Assembly: GCA_008508345.1 (NCBI GenBank)
Contig: QNGE01001745.1
Span: 82,342 to 146,341 of the forward strand
Origin: Paragonimus westermani
Lineage: Eukaryota; Platyhelminthes; Trematoda; Plagiorchiida; Troglotrematidae
Direction: 5' to 3'
DNA length: 64,000 nt
The position numbers and the translations under genes were made by a program. The notes beneath the pieces are model-generated. The model was not told where the DNA came from. It made no database searches and worked only from the letters and a program-made list of their open reading frames with translations. The stretch's first letter is position 1. The number at the start of each line of letters is the position of its first letter. Positions 37,087 to 48,902 of the stretch are shown piece by piece.

Positions 37087-40000
37087 TTTTTCCAGTGAGA
37101 TCAAAATTAGCCATCGGCCAACGATACTGGGCAAAATGTTTGATCGCTGGATTTAAGTAATCATGATAACCGCAACCCTAGTTTGCAATATATCACATTT
37201 GGACCAGAGATTGATCCAGATTTTTCTCCGTTCACTGACGGTCACTCAGCAGGGTATCACAGAAGAGGAAGAGATCACAAAGCACTATGACAAACAGGAG
37301 TGACCAAGCGTTGAGTGCATTTCTGCAGCACTAAAATATTGGAAGTTAGAGGATTTCAAAGAACACAACTGCAACGCCAGCTCATATCGTACGAGGTGGG
37401 AATGTTTGAAGTGTGCTTAGAGGCGAACCGTGGGAATGCATTTTAACCAGCTGAAGAGAGACATGATTTAGAAATGTCGATGGAGAAGGCTAGAAAATGT
37501 AAGCTCGACAAGCCCAATTACATACATATAAGGTGTTACAGGAGAAATCAGTATGCTGGGTGTTGTCGCTCAAACAGAGTAGATACATCATGGAAGAGGT
37601 GGAGTGGTTCACGGCTGATACCAAACGACGTAGACACAGTAGTTTTATTGGGTCGAAAATCAGAATGAACGCCCGGAATTTTGTGATCTCTAAGTGAGGC
37701 TCAATGCTGAAGTGTGGACTAAAAGTCATTCGTTTTTTTACGGTGTGTTGGGTTTCGGTACGATTTGTCTGTTTGTGTAAGCCAGGCCATCCCGGCCAAC
37801 GTCGATTTTGATCCCTGTTTCCTGAAGTCTCAGTTGTATAGGTCATTATTCAAGAAATTAGTGATGAAAATGTCGCTCGGTTAATTGGGAATAGGTTTTC
37901 GACAAAATGAAGGGTATGCTGACATTGTACGTTACTACTGACTTTGACGAGTCGGTCGATCGCATCAGCTAATTCGCGTTTGTCGCCAAAACAACTGATA
38001 GTCCAGGTGTCTGCATAGACACAAAGCCGTTAAAGATCCATTAAGTCACCTTTAGTCTCGCGTTACGGGAAACTCACCTGGGTAGTCATGCACTGTGCGC
38101 TCATTTACAGACTGCAGCGAGAGCACATTCTTGTGTGTATCGTACGAATCGAATGCTGGTTCGTTTAGTTCACTTGTCGTCCGTGAGAGAACGGTGAACA
38201 GCCGTTACCCGGATATTTGTCGAAAATGTTTGTGTCATGTCTGGTGAATTCTCTGTCTACGTTGAATTGGGCAGAAGATGTTGTTTAATCGACTGAGTTG
38301 TGTTATATTCCAACGTTTACTCCAAGCGAAGCATTAAATAGCAGTATGTGACGGAGCCGGGAATAACCACGAAGTGAAAGAAAACAGGCCGACAAAAACC
38401 ACACAATTCAAGATTCTCGTTATTATTCACACGCGTTCAGGGTGACTGACACTCGTTTATACTCAGAGAAAAATTGCCCGAGCTTAGAGGGTGACCTACA
38501 ACTTCCATATAGTTGACAGAGTCATAAACAAACGTTTAAAAAAGTAGCGGAGAGAAAGGTACAAATTATCCGTAGGAGAGCTCTTGATTCAAAAACCAAT
38601 TGATGTTGGAATGGAGGGAGTGGTCTTTCAATAACATGGCTCCCACAGCATTTGTGCACTTTACACGGAAGAAGTCGTTGTAGGAGACCAGCCCGTTTGT
38701 GAAAATGAACTGTGGTTGTAGGTGGAAACAAATACCAACCAATCACAAAAATTGATCTGAGAAGAGTAACAGTTGACTTTACACCATTCCCATAGGCGCG
38801 GTGTGCACTTTGATTAAGTATACATGGATGTGGGACCGTTTTGGATCATGGATGTAGGCTTTCATTAACTGATCGCTCGAACCAGAATTTGGACCAATCC
38901 TTGTTTTTGAAAGTCAACCACAAATGATTCCTAGTCAACAACTCGATCTTGAAGACTAATGAAAAACATTCAGAAGGTAATGTTTGATATGCTAGTATGT
39001 GAAAATTACTGATCTCTATCGAGGTTTTGATTACTATGAAGTTGCGTAACAAGCACGACCGAATACAGCTTCACAATACGATAACTGTCCAGTCTTGCTC
39101 ACGTGAGACACACCAATGGAGTGACGCCGTGATCTGAGTTAACGTGTACTGTAAACTCTAATGTTGAACTCGAGCCGAATTCGGTTGCTCGTTTTGGTTG
39201 GACACGTGTTTTGGATTCAAATGGCATTGACGTTAACTAAATCGCCACAGGCACATTTCGCTTTACAGTTGTTCTAGTGACTCTCCCACTGCTGGATCGC
39301 TGCGAGACCTCACTTCAGAAAGAAATTTGTGACGGTTTATTGAAGCCCAATAATGGTTTCGTAAGAAGAGGTCAAACACGACATCTTTCAGTGTAGGGTA
39401 ATATTTTTCTACTTATGGCATAATGACTGAAGAAGGTGTTCCAAGAACTATGACGTTGTCAAAAGAGATAGCATGTCTTCTTGCTCGGACAAGCAGTGTG
39501 GTTCATTTCGGGTGTGGGTTGTTTTCAGAATGATGTAGTCTTCACCATAAGTTACCAGAGAGAATTACAGGTGTGTGACACTCACATACCAATCTGCGTA
39601 CAGTAAGCGTTTACAATTTGGTGATCGATCGATATCTGAAAAGATAAAAAAACGGTAGCATAAAACAGGTGGTTAAACTAGTGTGTCGGAGGCAGACCAT
39701 CAATAATGTAGAATGGACATTTAAAGCTTCCGGCTTTTGGGTCATACATGTGCAGTTTTCCCTTTCCGCTCCCCTGAGCCACATTCACGAACGGTTGTGT
39801 TTTCAGCTGCGTCGAATTTGAAAGGGGTTGGTTGTATTGTAACATTTTCAGACGCATCGTCTAATGAGACAACTATTTGAACACGGAGGAGGGAGCGGAT
39901 TCCCCTTCACAGATGTCCGTGAACCAGGTGTGGTTTAATCCGAACAACCAACACCACGCTGGCCGCGTCACACTCGTTGTGGATTGACTGTTCAAAAAAC

Positions 40001-40577
40001 CGTCTAGTTTTAAAGGGCAACCATCTACAAGTGACATTATCAAATTTCTAATGTAACGTTCAGAATAGAAGTTCGGTAATAGGCAGCTGTGCAAGATCTG
40101 ACACTATTTTCCGAATTTGCTCTAACGCAAGTTCTCACAACCGTGTATAGGGGTAAATTCATAAACACCTGCATGCCTGCGATACCACCCTTATTCAGTA
40201 TATTCAAACATGAACTGCAATCAACATTTACCATTCCCACTCCATATGGGTTAACCCACTTCAAATTTTATCCCAACATGCCATTTTTGTGTACCGTCAG
40301 CAAGTTCCAGTTGGATCACACACGGTAAGTGATATCGTATATCAAGTAACTGAGCAATGGTACTCAGGCAGTGTCGACAACACTAGACACGTCATTCTGA
40401 GCTGAATGGACCGAAACTTTAAAACGCAGTGACCATAACCGTAATGCAACGTCCGTAACATATTCACACACGGTTCGCATCACAAGGTGATCTTACAAAA
40501 ATTTTAAAATACATCCACGGAATGCAAAAATCCAGGTATAATAAATCGCTCTTAGATACATAGTTGATGATAAGAAG
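37087..40577. other. No recognised gene
   Basis: Overlapping open frames at 37474-37668 (plus) and 37490-37846 (minus) have no assignable homology. Nothing else stands out. Confidence 0.4.
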
Positions 40578-40586
40578 TTGTTCGAA

Positions 40587-40775
40587 ATGAGTAACTATCG
40601 AGATAAATCGTTCTTGAGATCATCTGTTCCCAGATCCAACGAGCCAGTGGCTGAAAATCTTAGCTCTTGGATCGGTTCAACTTTTCTTGGGGTGTCACGC
40701 GGGCTTCAGTCTTTTTCAAAAGTAGCCATGGAAAAGTTTACGGAACAGCTCGTCTTAAGCGGGGTGCAAGTGTAG
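40587..40775 (+). CDS. Candidate N-terminal coding exon, unknown
   Basis: An ATG-started frame of 62 codons to TAG at 40773-40775. The peptide looks protein-like: a polar N-terminus, then SSWIGSTFLGVSRGLQSFSK and VAMEKFTEQLV, an amphipathic stretch of the kind seen at N-termini of membrane-associated proteins. I do not recognise the family. It precedes the candidate exons at 45.0-62.6 kb on the same strand, but none of its possible donors is strong, so linkage is unproven. Confidence 0.2.
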   Translation: MSNYRDKSFLRSSVPRSNEPVAENLSSWIGSTFLGVSRGLQSFSKVAMEKFTEQLVLSGVQV

Positions 40776-41392
40776 GAGCAATTTGGTATGTGGAGGGGTT
40801 CTACCGTACATTTTCGTTAGGCAACTAATTGTTTACCACCGTCTTGAATTGCATGGTAGGAGAGGCATTACCTACATTCAAACGAGCCGTCACCTTATGG
40901 CAGGAAGTATGTTGACCTACGTTGTTGACTGAAGTCATATGTTGGACAACTTTTATGAGATCCCTTAATTTAGCTGGCTCTTTCGGAGTAGAAAATTTCT
41001 CCGTCAGTTTATCAAACGAACGGTAAATATAAAGAATTTAGTACCACGAAGTAAACGTTAGTTCAGCTGGTGAAGATCAAGTACTTTCGAGAATTTACTA
41101 TCGAAGTGATAAGTGTACCAGATTAGTGCTTACAAACAGAGTAAGTAAAAAGTCATGAAATAGCTTAGCAAATGTACAGTTATTTTTCAGTCTGTTAGAC
41201 GCGGTCTAACTGAGATCAGTGAACTAGAAAAATTTGAATAAAGAAGACAGTAGGCTGATATTGCACGATTTATGACCGGACAAATTTCGCTGCATCTTTA
41301 CGAGTGCATACTACAGACCATTTATATATCAGTATGAGAAAGAGAACAAGATACCAGAGAAAGCCAATTGTCAGATTGCACAATCACTGTCA

Positions 41393-43410
41393 CTACCAAG
41401 GTAGCGACAACCCTACAAACAGTTGTTCCTGAACACACAACACGGGTTTGAACTTTCGGATTGCAATCGCTTCGGCATAACGCAGTGTTCGCCTGTGTGA
41501 CGTTGAGTAGATAACGCGAAATGCCGTTGTGGGGTCACATTGGTGTTGCGTCATTAGGATATGACGCGCAATGGACGATGCAGGCTCCTTGTTTCTATGC
41601 GCGGCTGTGACATCATGTGTTCGCGTAATCTGTTCCCTGACCCACTTCGGGATGTGCTCCGTGACCCTGGTTCGCAACTGGCGCTCAGTCCTGCCTATGT
41701 AGGATGCTCCGCATCTACATCGATATTCATAGATAAGATTGGATTTGGCTGACTCAGGTACCGGTTGTTTCACACAGGGTGTCGGAATCCGGAATGTTCT
41801 GAACAGAATCACTGGAACCACTGCATTGTATGTTCTCGCGATAGAACTAACCAGACGACGGTGAATAAGTTGGCATACATCATCACCCTTGAAGGGAAGA
41901 CGAAGAAATACCGGCTTTTTGGACACTGTGTCGGGTCGAATTCCTATGTCGATGGGCTGTTTAAATCTTGCAATAAACGGTTTAGGATAGCCGTTTAGTT
42001 GTAGGGTGGTCTCTAACAGGGCCATCTCTTCTTGAACAGTATCTTCAGTGCAGATACGTCTGGCCCGATCAAACAAAGTGCGCACCAAACTCTGTTTGTA
42101 GGATCGGGGAACAAAGCTTTCAAAATGCAGGTACTGACCTGTCCAAGTGCTCTTGCGGTGGACGCTTCGTTGAATCGAGCCATCTGCATTTCTCCTGATG
42201 CATATATCCAGAAATGGTAGGCTGTTTTGATTCTCGCCTTCCATACTGAAATGTATGTTTGGGTGCAGGGAATTCATCTGATCAATTAAGCTCTGTGCTT
42301 GCAGTTGATTGTGTGCGATGAGAAGAATATCATCGACGTATCGCTTGTATAGCTGCACGGAAGATAACCGTTCTGTAACTTGTTGCTCAAGTTTTGCTAC
42401 AAAAATGTCTGCCAGAATAGGGCCAAGCGGGCTACCCATAGCTACCCCATCAATCTGTCTGTAGGCCGAGTCTTGGAAAACAAAGCTGACGTTTTTGGTA
42501 CAGAGCAGCAGTAGTTGTTCCAATTCGCTTTCGGGTATTCCAACTTCTAGATGATGCAACCTCATATAGGAAAGCAGGAATTCGATACATTCGTCTAGGG
42601 GAACGTTCGTAAACAACGACTCCACATCAAATGAGCATAAATATTTGTCCCGAATATTCATTGTCTCAAGTAAGCCAGCAAGTTCAAAACTATCTTTCAG
42701 ACAGAACTGAGTAATTCGGTCTCGAATGGGTTTCAAAAGTTTCGCAAGCCATTTAGCTACTTTGTGTTGTGGCGAGTTAGACATAGACAGAATCGGCCTG
42801 AGAGGGACGCCAGTCTTGTGAAGTTTCGGGAGTCCATATAGCTGTGGGACCTGGGTTCCAATTGACTTTAGAGATTTAAAGGTTCCTTCATTGATGAAGT
42901 TACCTTCCAGTAATACTTGCAGTTTTCTATTGATACTCTGTTCGACGTCTACTGGGTTGTCTGGTCTTTCTTCCTTTTTGAATCTCAAGGAATCATTCAG
43001 AATAGGTTGCATCTTATTGATGTAGTCAACCTTGTCCATCAAAACTGTTCCCGATCCTTTATCTGGTTGCAGCATGATCAATTTGTGGTTACATCTGAGC
43101 GATCTGAGGGCGCTGATATGTTGGTTTGTGAGAAGACACTTTTGCCGACTAGACATAGTTCGAAATTGGTGTTCCAAATCAACAAGCTTCGCTTTTAGTC
43201 AGCTCTTATTCTCGTCTGATGTAGGTTTCTGATTAGAGAATTGTTCATAGAACTGTTCAAAATGAGCTTGAGTCTCAATAGGATTAATCTTTCCAGGTGG
43301 AACACAAAATTTTTAACCATAACATAAGGCTTCTAGCTGGATCTCGGTCAGTTGAAAGGAAGACAAATTCATCACGTACTTAGATGGATCCTTAGGGAAT
43401 TTCTCCGCAG
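41393..43410 (-). pseudogene. Penelope-like RT/GIY-YIG polyprotein, interrupted
   Basis: Encodes the enzyme that copies element RNA primed at nicked chromosomal DNA. The uninterrupted part starts at codon 43177 (TTG; first ATG seven codons later) and spans 594 codons. Numbered from there: LYGLPKLHKTG 113-123, PLRPILS 125-131, palm motif A SFDVESLFTN 182-191, GVAMGSPLGP 244-253, catalytic YVDD 280-283, then a C-terminal GIY-YIG endonuclease about 479-594 with YEYRC, SYIGRT, LRTRVTEH, IARHIL and AEAIAIRKFKP. Upstream, the same frame continues through a TGA at 43199-43201 and a TAA at 43313-43315 with typical N-terminal Penelope sequence (KFCVPPGKINPIETQAHFEQ), so there are two in-frame stops and no frameshift. 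Truncated at 43410. Confidence 0.93.
41954..42173 (-). repeat. Internal arm of Penelope inverted repeat
   Basis: Part of the RT gene encoding the region from VHRKST to ARFKQP; reverse-complement counterpart of 43411-43630, both 220 bp, with mismatches clustered near one end. Confidence 0.9.
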
Positions 43411-43630
43411 TCAACGAAACGTCCACCGCAAGAGCACTTTTGCGGGTCAGTACCTGCATTTTGAAAGCTTTGTTCCCCGATCCTATAAACAGAGTTTGGT
43501 GCGCACTTTGTTTGATCGGGCCAGACGTATCTGCACTGAAGATACTGTTCAAGAAGAGATGGCCCTGTTAGAGACCACCCTACAACTAAACGGCTATCCT
43601 AAACCGTTTATTGCAAGATTTAAACAGCCC
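43411..43630 (+). repeat. Inverted partial copy of Penelope RT gene
   Basis: Plus-strand translation gives VHRKSTFAGQYLHF through GYPKPFIARFKQP, nearly identical to the minus-strand gene at 41954-42173 (TF.A in place of TW.T). It ends abruptly at 43630 in unrelated sequence. Confidence 0.92.
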
Positions 43631-45047
43631 TGAGCATAACCTCTGACCAGTCCTTTCTTCAGTATCGATAAATTGTTAAGGAGAAAAATCTGCTTCGTGT
43701 GATGTCTTGCTGTACCTAGGTCTTCTGTTTCACCGTTTGTAACAGAGTTTTCTGTGCAAGTTAAATTCTGTGTTTTTTGGAAAAACGATCTTTTTGAATA
43801 TCATATTTCAGAAGCAGGTGGGAGCAGGGTTATGAAAGACAAAAGATCGTTGTCGTCCGAGAACCAGCTCGAAGGTGAGAAATAGGTAACTCCGAAAGAA
43901 TCCAATCGTGGCTAAGAAACTTGATTTGTAGTCAAACAACTTTGCGCACAGGAGTGGCAATATTACCGTTGTTGAGTAACTCAGGAGGCAAATTAAGAAT
44001 GACGTAATTGGATACTCGTTACCTATATCCTTTCCTGCAATGAGCACAATGAACAGACTGGCCATGGATATATATCTATATCATTTCCATTGATTTCTGG
44101 TATCAGTCATGTTTGTGAGATGTATAACTGGGAGATATCAGTTGTTGCTGTTTCGGAACTCTATTAATCGGACTAGTTAAGGTGATGTGAATGTAGTTCA
44201 ACGCCAGCTCATGTAAAATGGAAAAAAGGGGTTGGAAAATAAGAACATGTTTTCCGTAGGAATGAGAGCTACAGCAGGAAACGGAAGGCGGGTTTTGTCG
44301 AGCGCCTTAAGCCAACTTTCTCAAGTGGCGGCAGTTTGCCAGGTTCATTCTCGTTACGATGACCCTCTCTACTTACACGCAACTGGGATGATAATGTAAG
44401 TAGAACTGAATACTTGTATATAAAACTTGAGCGACTTAGTTTAATCAGAACGTCCGAGTACAACCGTCCATTATGATTGAGTTCAATGACGACGTACTTT
44501 GAAAGAACCCTCCCTAAGAATCTTATTTTTGGTTGATATGGTGTGCCATGCGTTGCTGTGCTAAAGACCGACAAATATTACAAGAAGTTCAAACATCCGG
44601 CTACAGTGCACGGTAGCTGACCAGAAAACCCTTTTTTGATTTTCTGCGTACGGGTGGTACGTGTCTCGTGGCGTTTACTGCGTTTCTCTGAGGGTTCAGG
44701 TCACACTGTGGATTGTGCGTATGTCAAGTACCTGCATATTTACCGCCAATTCAGACACGGAGCTCGCGAGCACACATGCTGTGAATGATTTGGTGTTCTT
44801 ATGTGATTCGGCAGATTAGTTAACATTGACAGTACCATCGGACGCATGCATAGAAAGAATATAAGAAACGTTTTTCGGACCATCACAGTTATTTTAAATG
44901 GTCTCTGGCGAAGAAACCTTCGAAACACGATGAGTGGCACCCGGATCTGTTATGAGATTCGTTCCACGAAGTGAAGCTTTGATCAACTTTTGTTCTTAAA
45001 CAGATATACCCAGAGGCAGTAACTTTCCAGCTTATTTGTTTCTGCAG
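43631..45047. other. No recognised gene
   Basis: Unassigned flank of the Penelope element; open frames at 43808-44065 and 44269-44574 (minus) show no motif. Confidence 0.4.
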
Positions 45048-45296
45048 TAAATTTGTCCGAACCGAGTGTCCAGGAGAGGGTTAACATTAGGCCACCTACG
45101 GCCTTGATTCTTTTGGCTCCGAGTCACTCAGCTTGGGTCACTCAATCGCAAAAATGTATGTCAGAAGTAGTGGTCAATTGCTTGGAGAGCATCAGAAGAT
45201 ATCCGCTAGATGGCCAGGTTCAGTATATTAAGAAACGAATACCTCTTCCACCTCTATCTTCAAGAGATTCTACCGTATATATCACTGCTCGTTCCG
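45048..45296 (+). CDS. Candidate internal exon, unknown protein
   Basis: Preceded by a good acceptor (TTATTTGTTTCTGCAG ending 45047) and followed by a plausible donor, CCG then GTAGTA at 45297. The 249 nt are open, starting with two carry-over bases and ending one base into a codon (phase 1 at both ends). The peptide is protein-like (NLSEPSVQERVNIRPPTALI, later KKRIPLPPLSSRDSTVYITA) but I recognise no family. The frame stays open 14 more codons to a TAG at 45344, so a terminal-exon reading is also possible. The phase matches the candidates at 48570, 59813 and 62403. Confidence 0.3.
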
Positions 45297-46115
45297 GTAG
45301 TAGTATAGCTTCTTCACTGGTTGCCAGCGACAAACTTACGGCATAGAGCCCAGTAGCTTTGACCAACGTTTAGTGCCGATAGGTAACTACAAAAGTTAGC
45401 GTTTTATGCAATGACACTGTGAGCAGCATACAATGCTTATCCACTAGGTTGTTGGCATGCCCTTCAGAGTAAATAATCAGCTTTGGTAAGTTGCCAAATG
45501 GTTGTATCTCATAGCATACACTAGGGAACACATTTCCAAAATTACAATTCACACGTAAATGTGAATTCTCCTCTTGTTCCGCTAAGTCCAATGTGGTCGG
45601 TGTGAAACTGCTCATGTTAGATGGTGCAATCCCTACTGTGAGTTTATTTAGTAGATGAATTTTAACGAAGACACAAATGGGCACCTAGTGTGCTAGTCGC
45701 CTTCAAAGACATTTGATGACGAATTTCAACAAAAACTGCTTGATGTGATCAGTTCCTCCTAATGAGAGGCGTACATCTGGAAACCCTTGTAAAGAGCAAA
45801 TCGCGAAAGGTCGATTATAAACATCTCATTTCGTGGCTTGAAATAGCTTGATAACCTTAACGGTCGGTTTTCCTAACAAAATTCTGGGCTTTGATGCCAA
45901 ATCACCAATGAAACCGAAATGGTTAAAAGACGACAAGTTCAAACCGAATGATTGGTTTAAGGTTGATTTGTTCCCAAGAGAGATTTCCATGGTACCAGTT
46001 TGATAGAGATGTTGCGGAATGAATTAACCCTGGCTGAACTGACGTCCATTAATCTTTCTGAAGGAACTGTGTAAAACACTTAATGTGAAGTGAGCAGGTG
46101 TGATTAGATTTGCAG

Positions 46116-46349
46116 CATCGATCTAGCGCGATACGGAAAAAGCAAGTTCCTCTGGCACCAATGCCTGCATTCATCAGTGACGACGTCCATGCAGTAGAAG
46201 CAAATACTTCTCCGATTTTCAGTATGGGCGCTCAGAAACAGTCACACTATAATGATCGACAATCTTACCAAAAGGCTAACGAAAAGATAACGTTAACACA
46301 GTTTCTGCAATCTAGATTGCTACCTCGGAAAATGCAGCAAATTGAGTGA
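46116..46349 (+). CDS. Candidate terminal exon, unknown protein
   Basis: An acceptor-like GATTTGCAG ends at 46115, and 77 codons follow in phase 0 to TGA 46347-46349. The peptide is polar and basic (HRSSAIRKKQVPLAPMPAFI, then KANEKITLTQFLQSRLLPRK) with no recognised domain. Its phase 0 start does not fit the phase 1 chain of the neighbouring candidates, so it may be a separate or alternative end, or not real. Confidence 0.22.
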   Translation, partial: HRSSAIRKKQVPLAPMPAFISDDVHAVEANTSPIFSMGAQKQSHYNDRQSYQKANEKITLTQFLQSRLLPRKMQQIE

Positions 46350-48569
46350 ACTTTTATATTCAATGCCGTGGATAATATGTGATCTTTGAAGAGACAGCCG
46401 GGCTCCTAAGACATGCAATGTCACGTACGCAAAATTTTAAGCTATCGATTTATATGTACATTTTGATTTCATAGCCGTATCATAACCTGCTTACTAAGCT
46501 CTGTTGTAAGCATACGCATAGACTGCAATGTGCATTGATGAGGCGCAGCGAATCGCGCTATACTTTTGCACCGTGTCTTATCCTTTCTGTCCTCACGGTT
46601 AGGTCCTGTTAATTACAAAGCATGTTTACACGCTATTAGGTTGCTTATGAACTCAGCTAGGTTAAAGTTATCATTACGGTGCAATTTGGGGACAGAAGGG
46701 GCTCGTCCGAATTGAACGCTACAATATTTGCAAGGGGCTCATCCTCATTGCGCTTCTCATTTCAAAATGATTTGTAGTACTTTAACACTCGGATGATCAG
46801 TTCGTCGCTATGGTTACTTTTTCGTCATTTTGTCAAGTGCAGGAAAAGAAAAGTTCATCTCGCTATTCCTCATTTCACTGATTTTTCCCAAACTGGCATC
46901 CACCAGCAACGTCTCAATTTTAAACCTTATTAGTCGGAGTGTTTAGCTCTCACAACGGCCCCCCAAGTCAGTCGAAAAGGGTCACCTCGGTACAATTTGA
47001 TTGCTTACCGAGGGAAACCCACTGATCCACAGGCGTTAAGGAAAATGGCCAGCCTGTCAGGTCGGCAAACAGAAGCACATGAGAATCGCAAATGCATGTA
47101 GAAATCGGTCATTCTTGCTTTCTCACTTTGACTGATTTCTATAGCGGGTGGAACATCTGCGACCCAGATTGTTAGGTCTACAAAAACAAAAGATTATCGC
47201 ATCACGTTATGTCGTGTTTTGTGGAGCTGTTGACATTAGATTGTGTAAGATAAGGATAATGAGTGATAGACTTGGTTCAGAATGTCCAATGTTAACATAA
47301 CAGTTACTGGTTACAGATGTCATGGAATTGACATCGAGAGCAATTCTGCGTGCTCGAGCTTCTTACAGAGAAGTTGTTGGACGCATCAGTTAACAGAAAA
47401 CACACTTATGGAATGCTGATTAATCAGTTGCGTGCAAACACAGTTCACTATCGGAAGTTTGATATGTTTTTCAAACTACAAACGACATCTGTGATAGGAA
47501 TAGGCTGAGGTTTAGCCTATTGATCATGTGACTGATTATTCGCTTGTCGTGTGGTTGGAATTCAGGTATGCTACGGTTATTGTTATATACCGCAATCACG
47601 ACTTCCTTTGTTGTTTTCTGGATAGTGCGGAAACCACCATATTGCTGTCTATTTTCCTAGGCGGAAAACCAGTCCGATGTATTCTCAACAAGAAATGTGA
47701 TAGATCTATTCTTAGTTAAACTAAAAGGCCCATCTCATCTCTGAAGATTTCGCGTGAAGTTGAATGGTTAATGTTTGATTGTTGCCGGTAACGCACAATC
47801 GTTGTCACCCTAGTGTTATACGGGTTTCTGTTAAACAGGACTCGGGTTTTCTGTAGACCGGCTTTTACTTCATGATAACTTGACTGCACTCATTCAAGGT
47901 GGATAAAAAACGAGACTCCGTTTACTATTTTCTGATGGTTACTTAGAAATTTAAAATACAAGCTGACGAGAGTTACGTTACTTTGACCCATCAAGTTTAT
48001 GCAGCAGGATGCACACCTAATGAGATCTCCAACCAAATAAACCGAAATGTCACTCATGTTACTCAAACTCATTGCACCAAATGTATAATGTATTACTGAC
48101 CGAGCTTTAGTTAGTTGATTCCAATACTTATTGCGGGTATTACCCTGTTCCTTGCTGTGAAGAGAGATGTCTGTATGAGTTCAGATAATTTCTTTCTTAG
48201 CAGAACGGATGTCTTCCTTTTGGGATAAAAATGCTACCAAAACCACTTTTCCCTAGTTGATGCATCCGTAGACCCGCTAAACATTTACGAAACACAGTGG
48301 GTAATTTTTAATCTGAAAACTATCAAGGAAATCAAGTGATATGTTGTATGATTTAGCAAACAGCAATCTGTTTTGCTAACTCCGGACACATAAGGAATGT
48401 TCATAGCTGTTTGTCCACTTTTGTTAGAGATCGACGCTATGCCACAATCCACTTGAATACAAGCGCAGAATCAGGACCACAATCATAATCCGACATCAAC
48501 TAACGACCTGAGTGTCATGTAAAATAGCAACTGTCAAAGGTATGAAAATTTGCTCACGTTTCTTTTGAG
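46350..48569. other. No recognised gene
   Basis: Short open frames only; nothing supported on either strand. Confidence 0.4.
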
Positions 48570-48686
48570 GCAATCACTATTATCACAATGGTCTGGAAGG
48601 TACTCTAACTCGGGCATCAAATCATCGCAACACTGACGTGAATATCCAGGAAGAGGAAAATGTTACTGAAACAGTGGTGAAGGAAG
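48570..48686 (+). CDS. Candidate internal exon, unknown protein
   Basis: The 117 nt lie between an acceptor-like TTTCTTTTGAG and a strong donor, GAAG then GTAGGT at 48687, phase 1 at both ends. The peptide NHYYHNGLEGTLTRASNHR followed by an acidic run (QEEENVTETVVKE) has no stop in this frame. Family unknown. An open frame starting at 48705 lies just past the donor and cannot be the next exon, because the intron would be 18 nt or less. Confidence 0.28.
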
Positions 48687-48902
48687 GTAGGTACCCAATT
48701 TTAGATGGAGCTACCGGTCAGTGATGTAACTGCTGAAGAGGACCTCAATCAGGCAGGCGAAAACTACATACTTCAATCCCTGGAAAAATTGGAGTTTTCG
48801 TATGTTGTGGCTAAGCTGTGGCTTGGGCCCCACAAAAATTTGCCCAAATGTTGTTTGCTCCAGTATGCAACGGCCGGTAGAGTGGACAATCAGATGGCCT
48901 AA

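Larger units (their letters stand above)
41393..43630 (-). mobile_element. Penelope-like retroelement with inverted 5' head
   Basis: A 5'-truncated Penelope-like element. The reverse transcriptase and GIY-YIG endonuclease gene runs on the minus strand from about 43410 to the stop at 41393. At 43410/43411 it joins a 220-bp segment of the same gene in opposite orientation (43411-43630). The inverted segment differs from its internal counterpart (41954-42173) at about six positions by eye, so the rearrangement is young. The 3' boundary below 41393 was not located and no target duplication was identified. Partial, inverted and terminally duplicated copies are typical of Penelope elements. Two premature stops mean this copy is probably not autonomous. 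Confidence 0.9.

Noticed and set aside
43313..43552. 79-codon minus-strand frame across the Penelope junction
   Set aside because: Its first part is antisense of the inverted RT copy and its second part is the interrupted Penelope N-terminus; not a gene.
48705..48902. 65-codon frame as the exon after 48570-48686
   Set aside because: It would need an intron of 18 nt or less, and reading through instead meets a stop.
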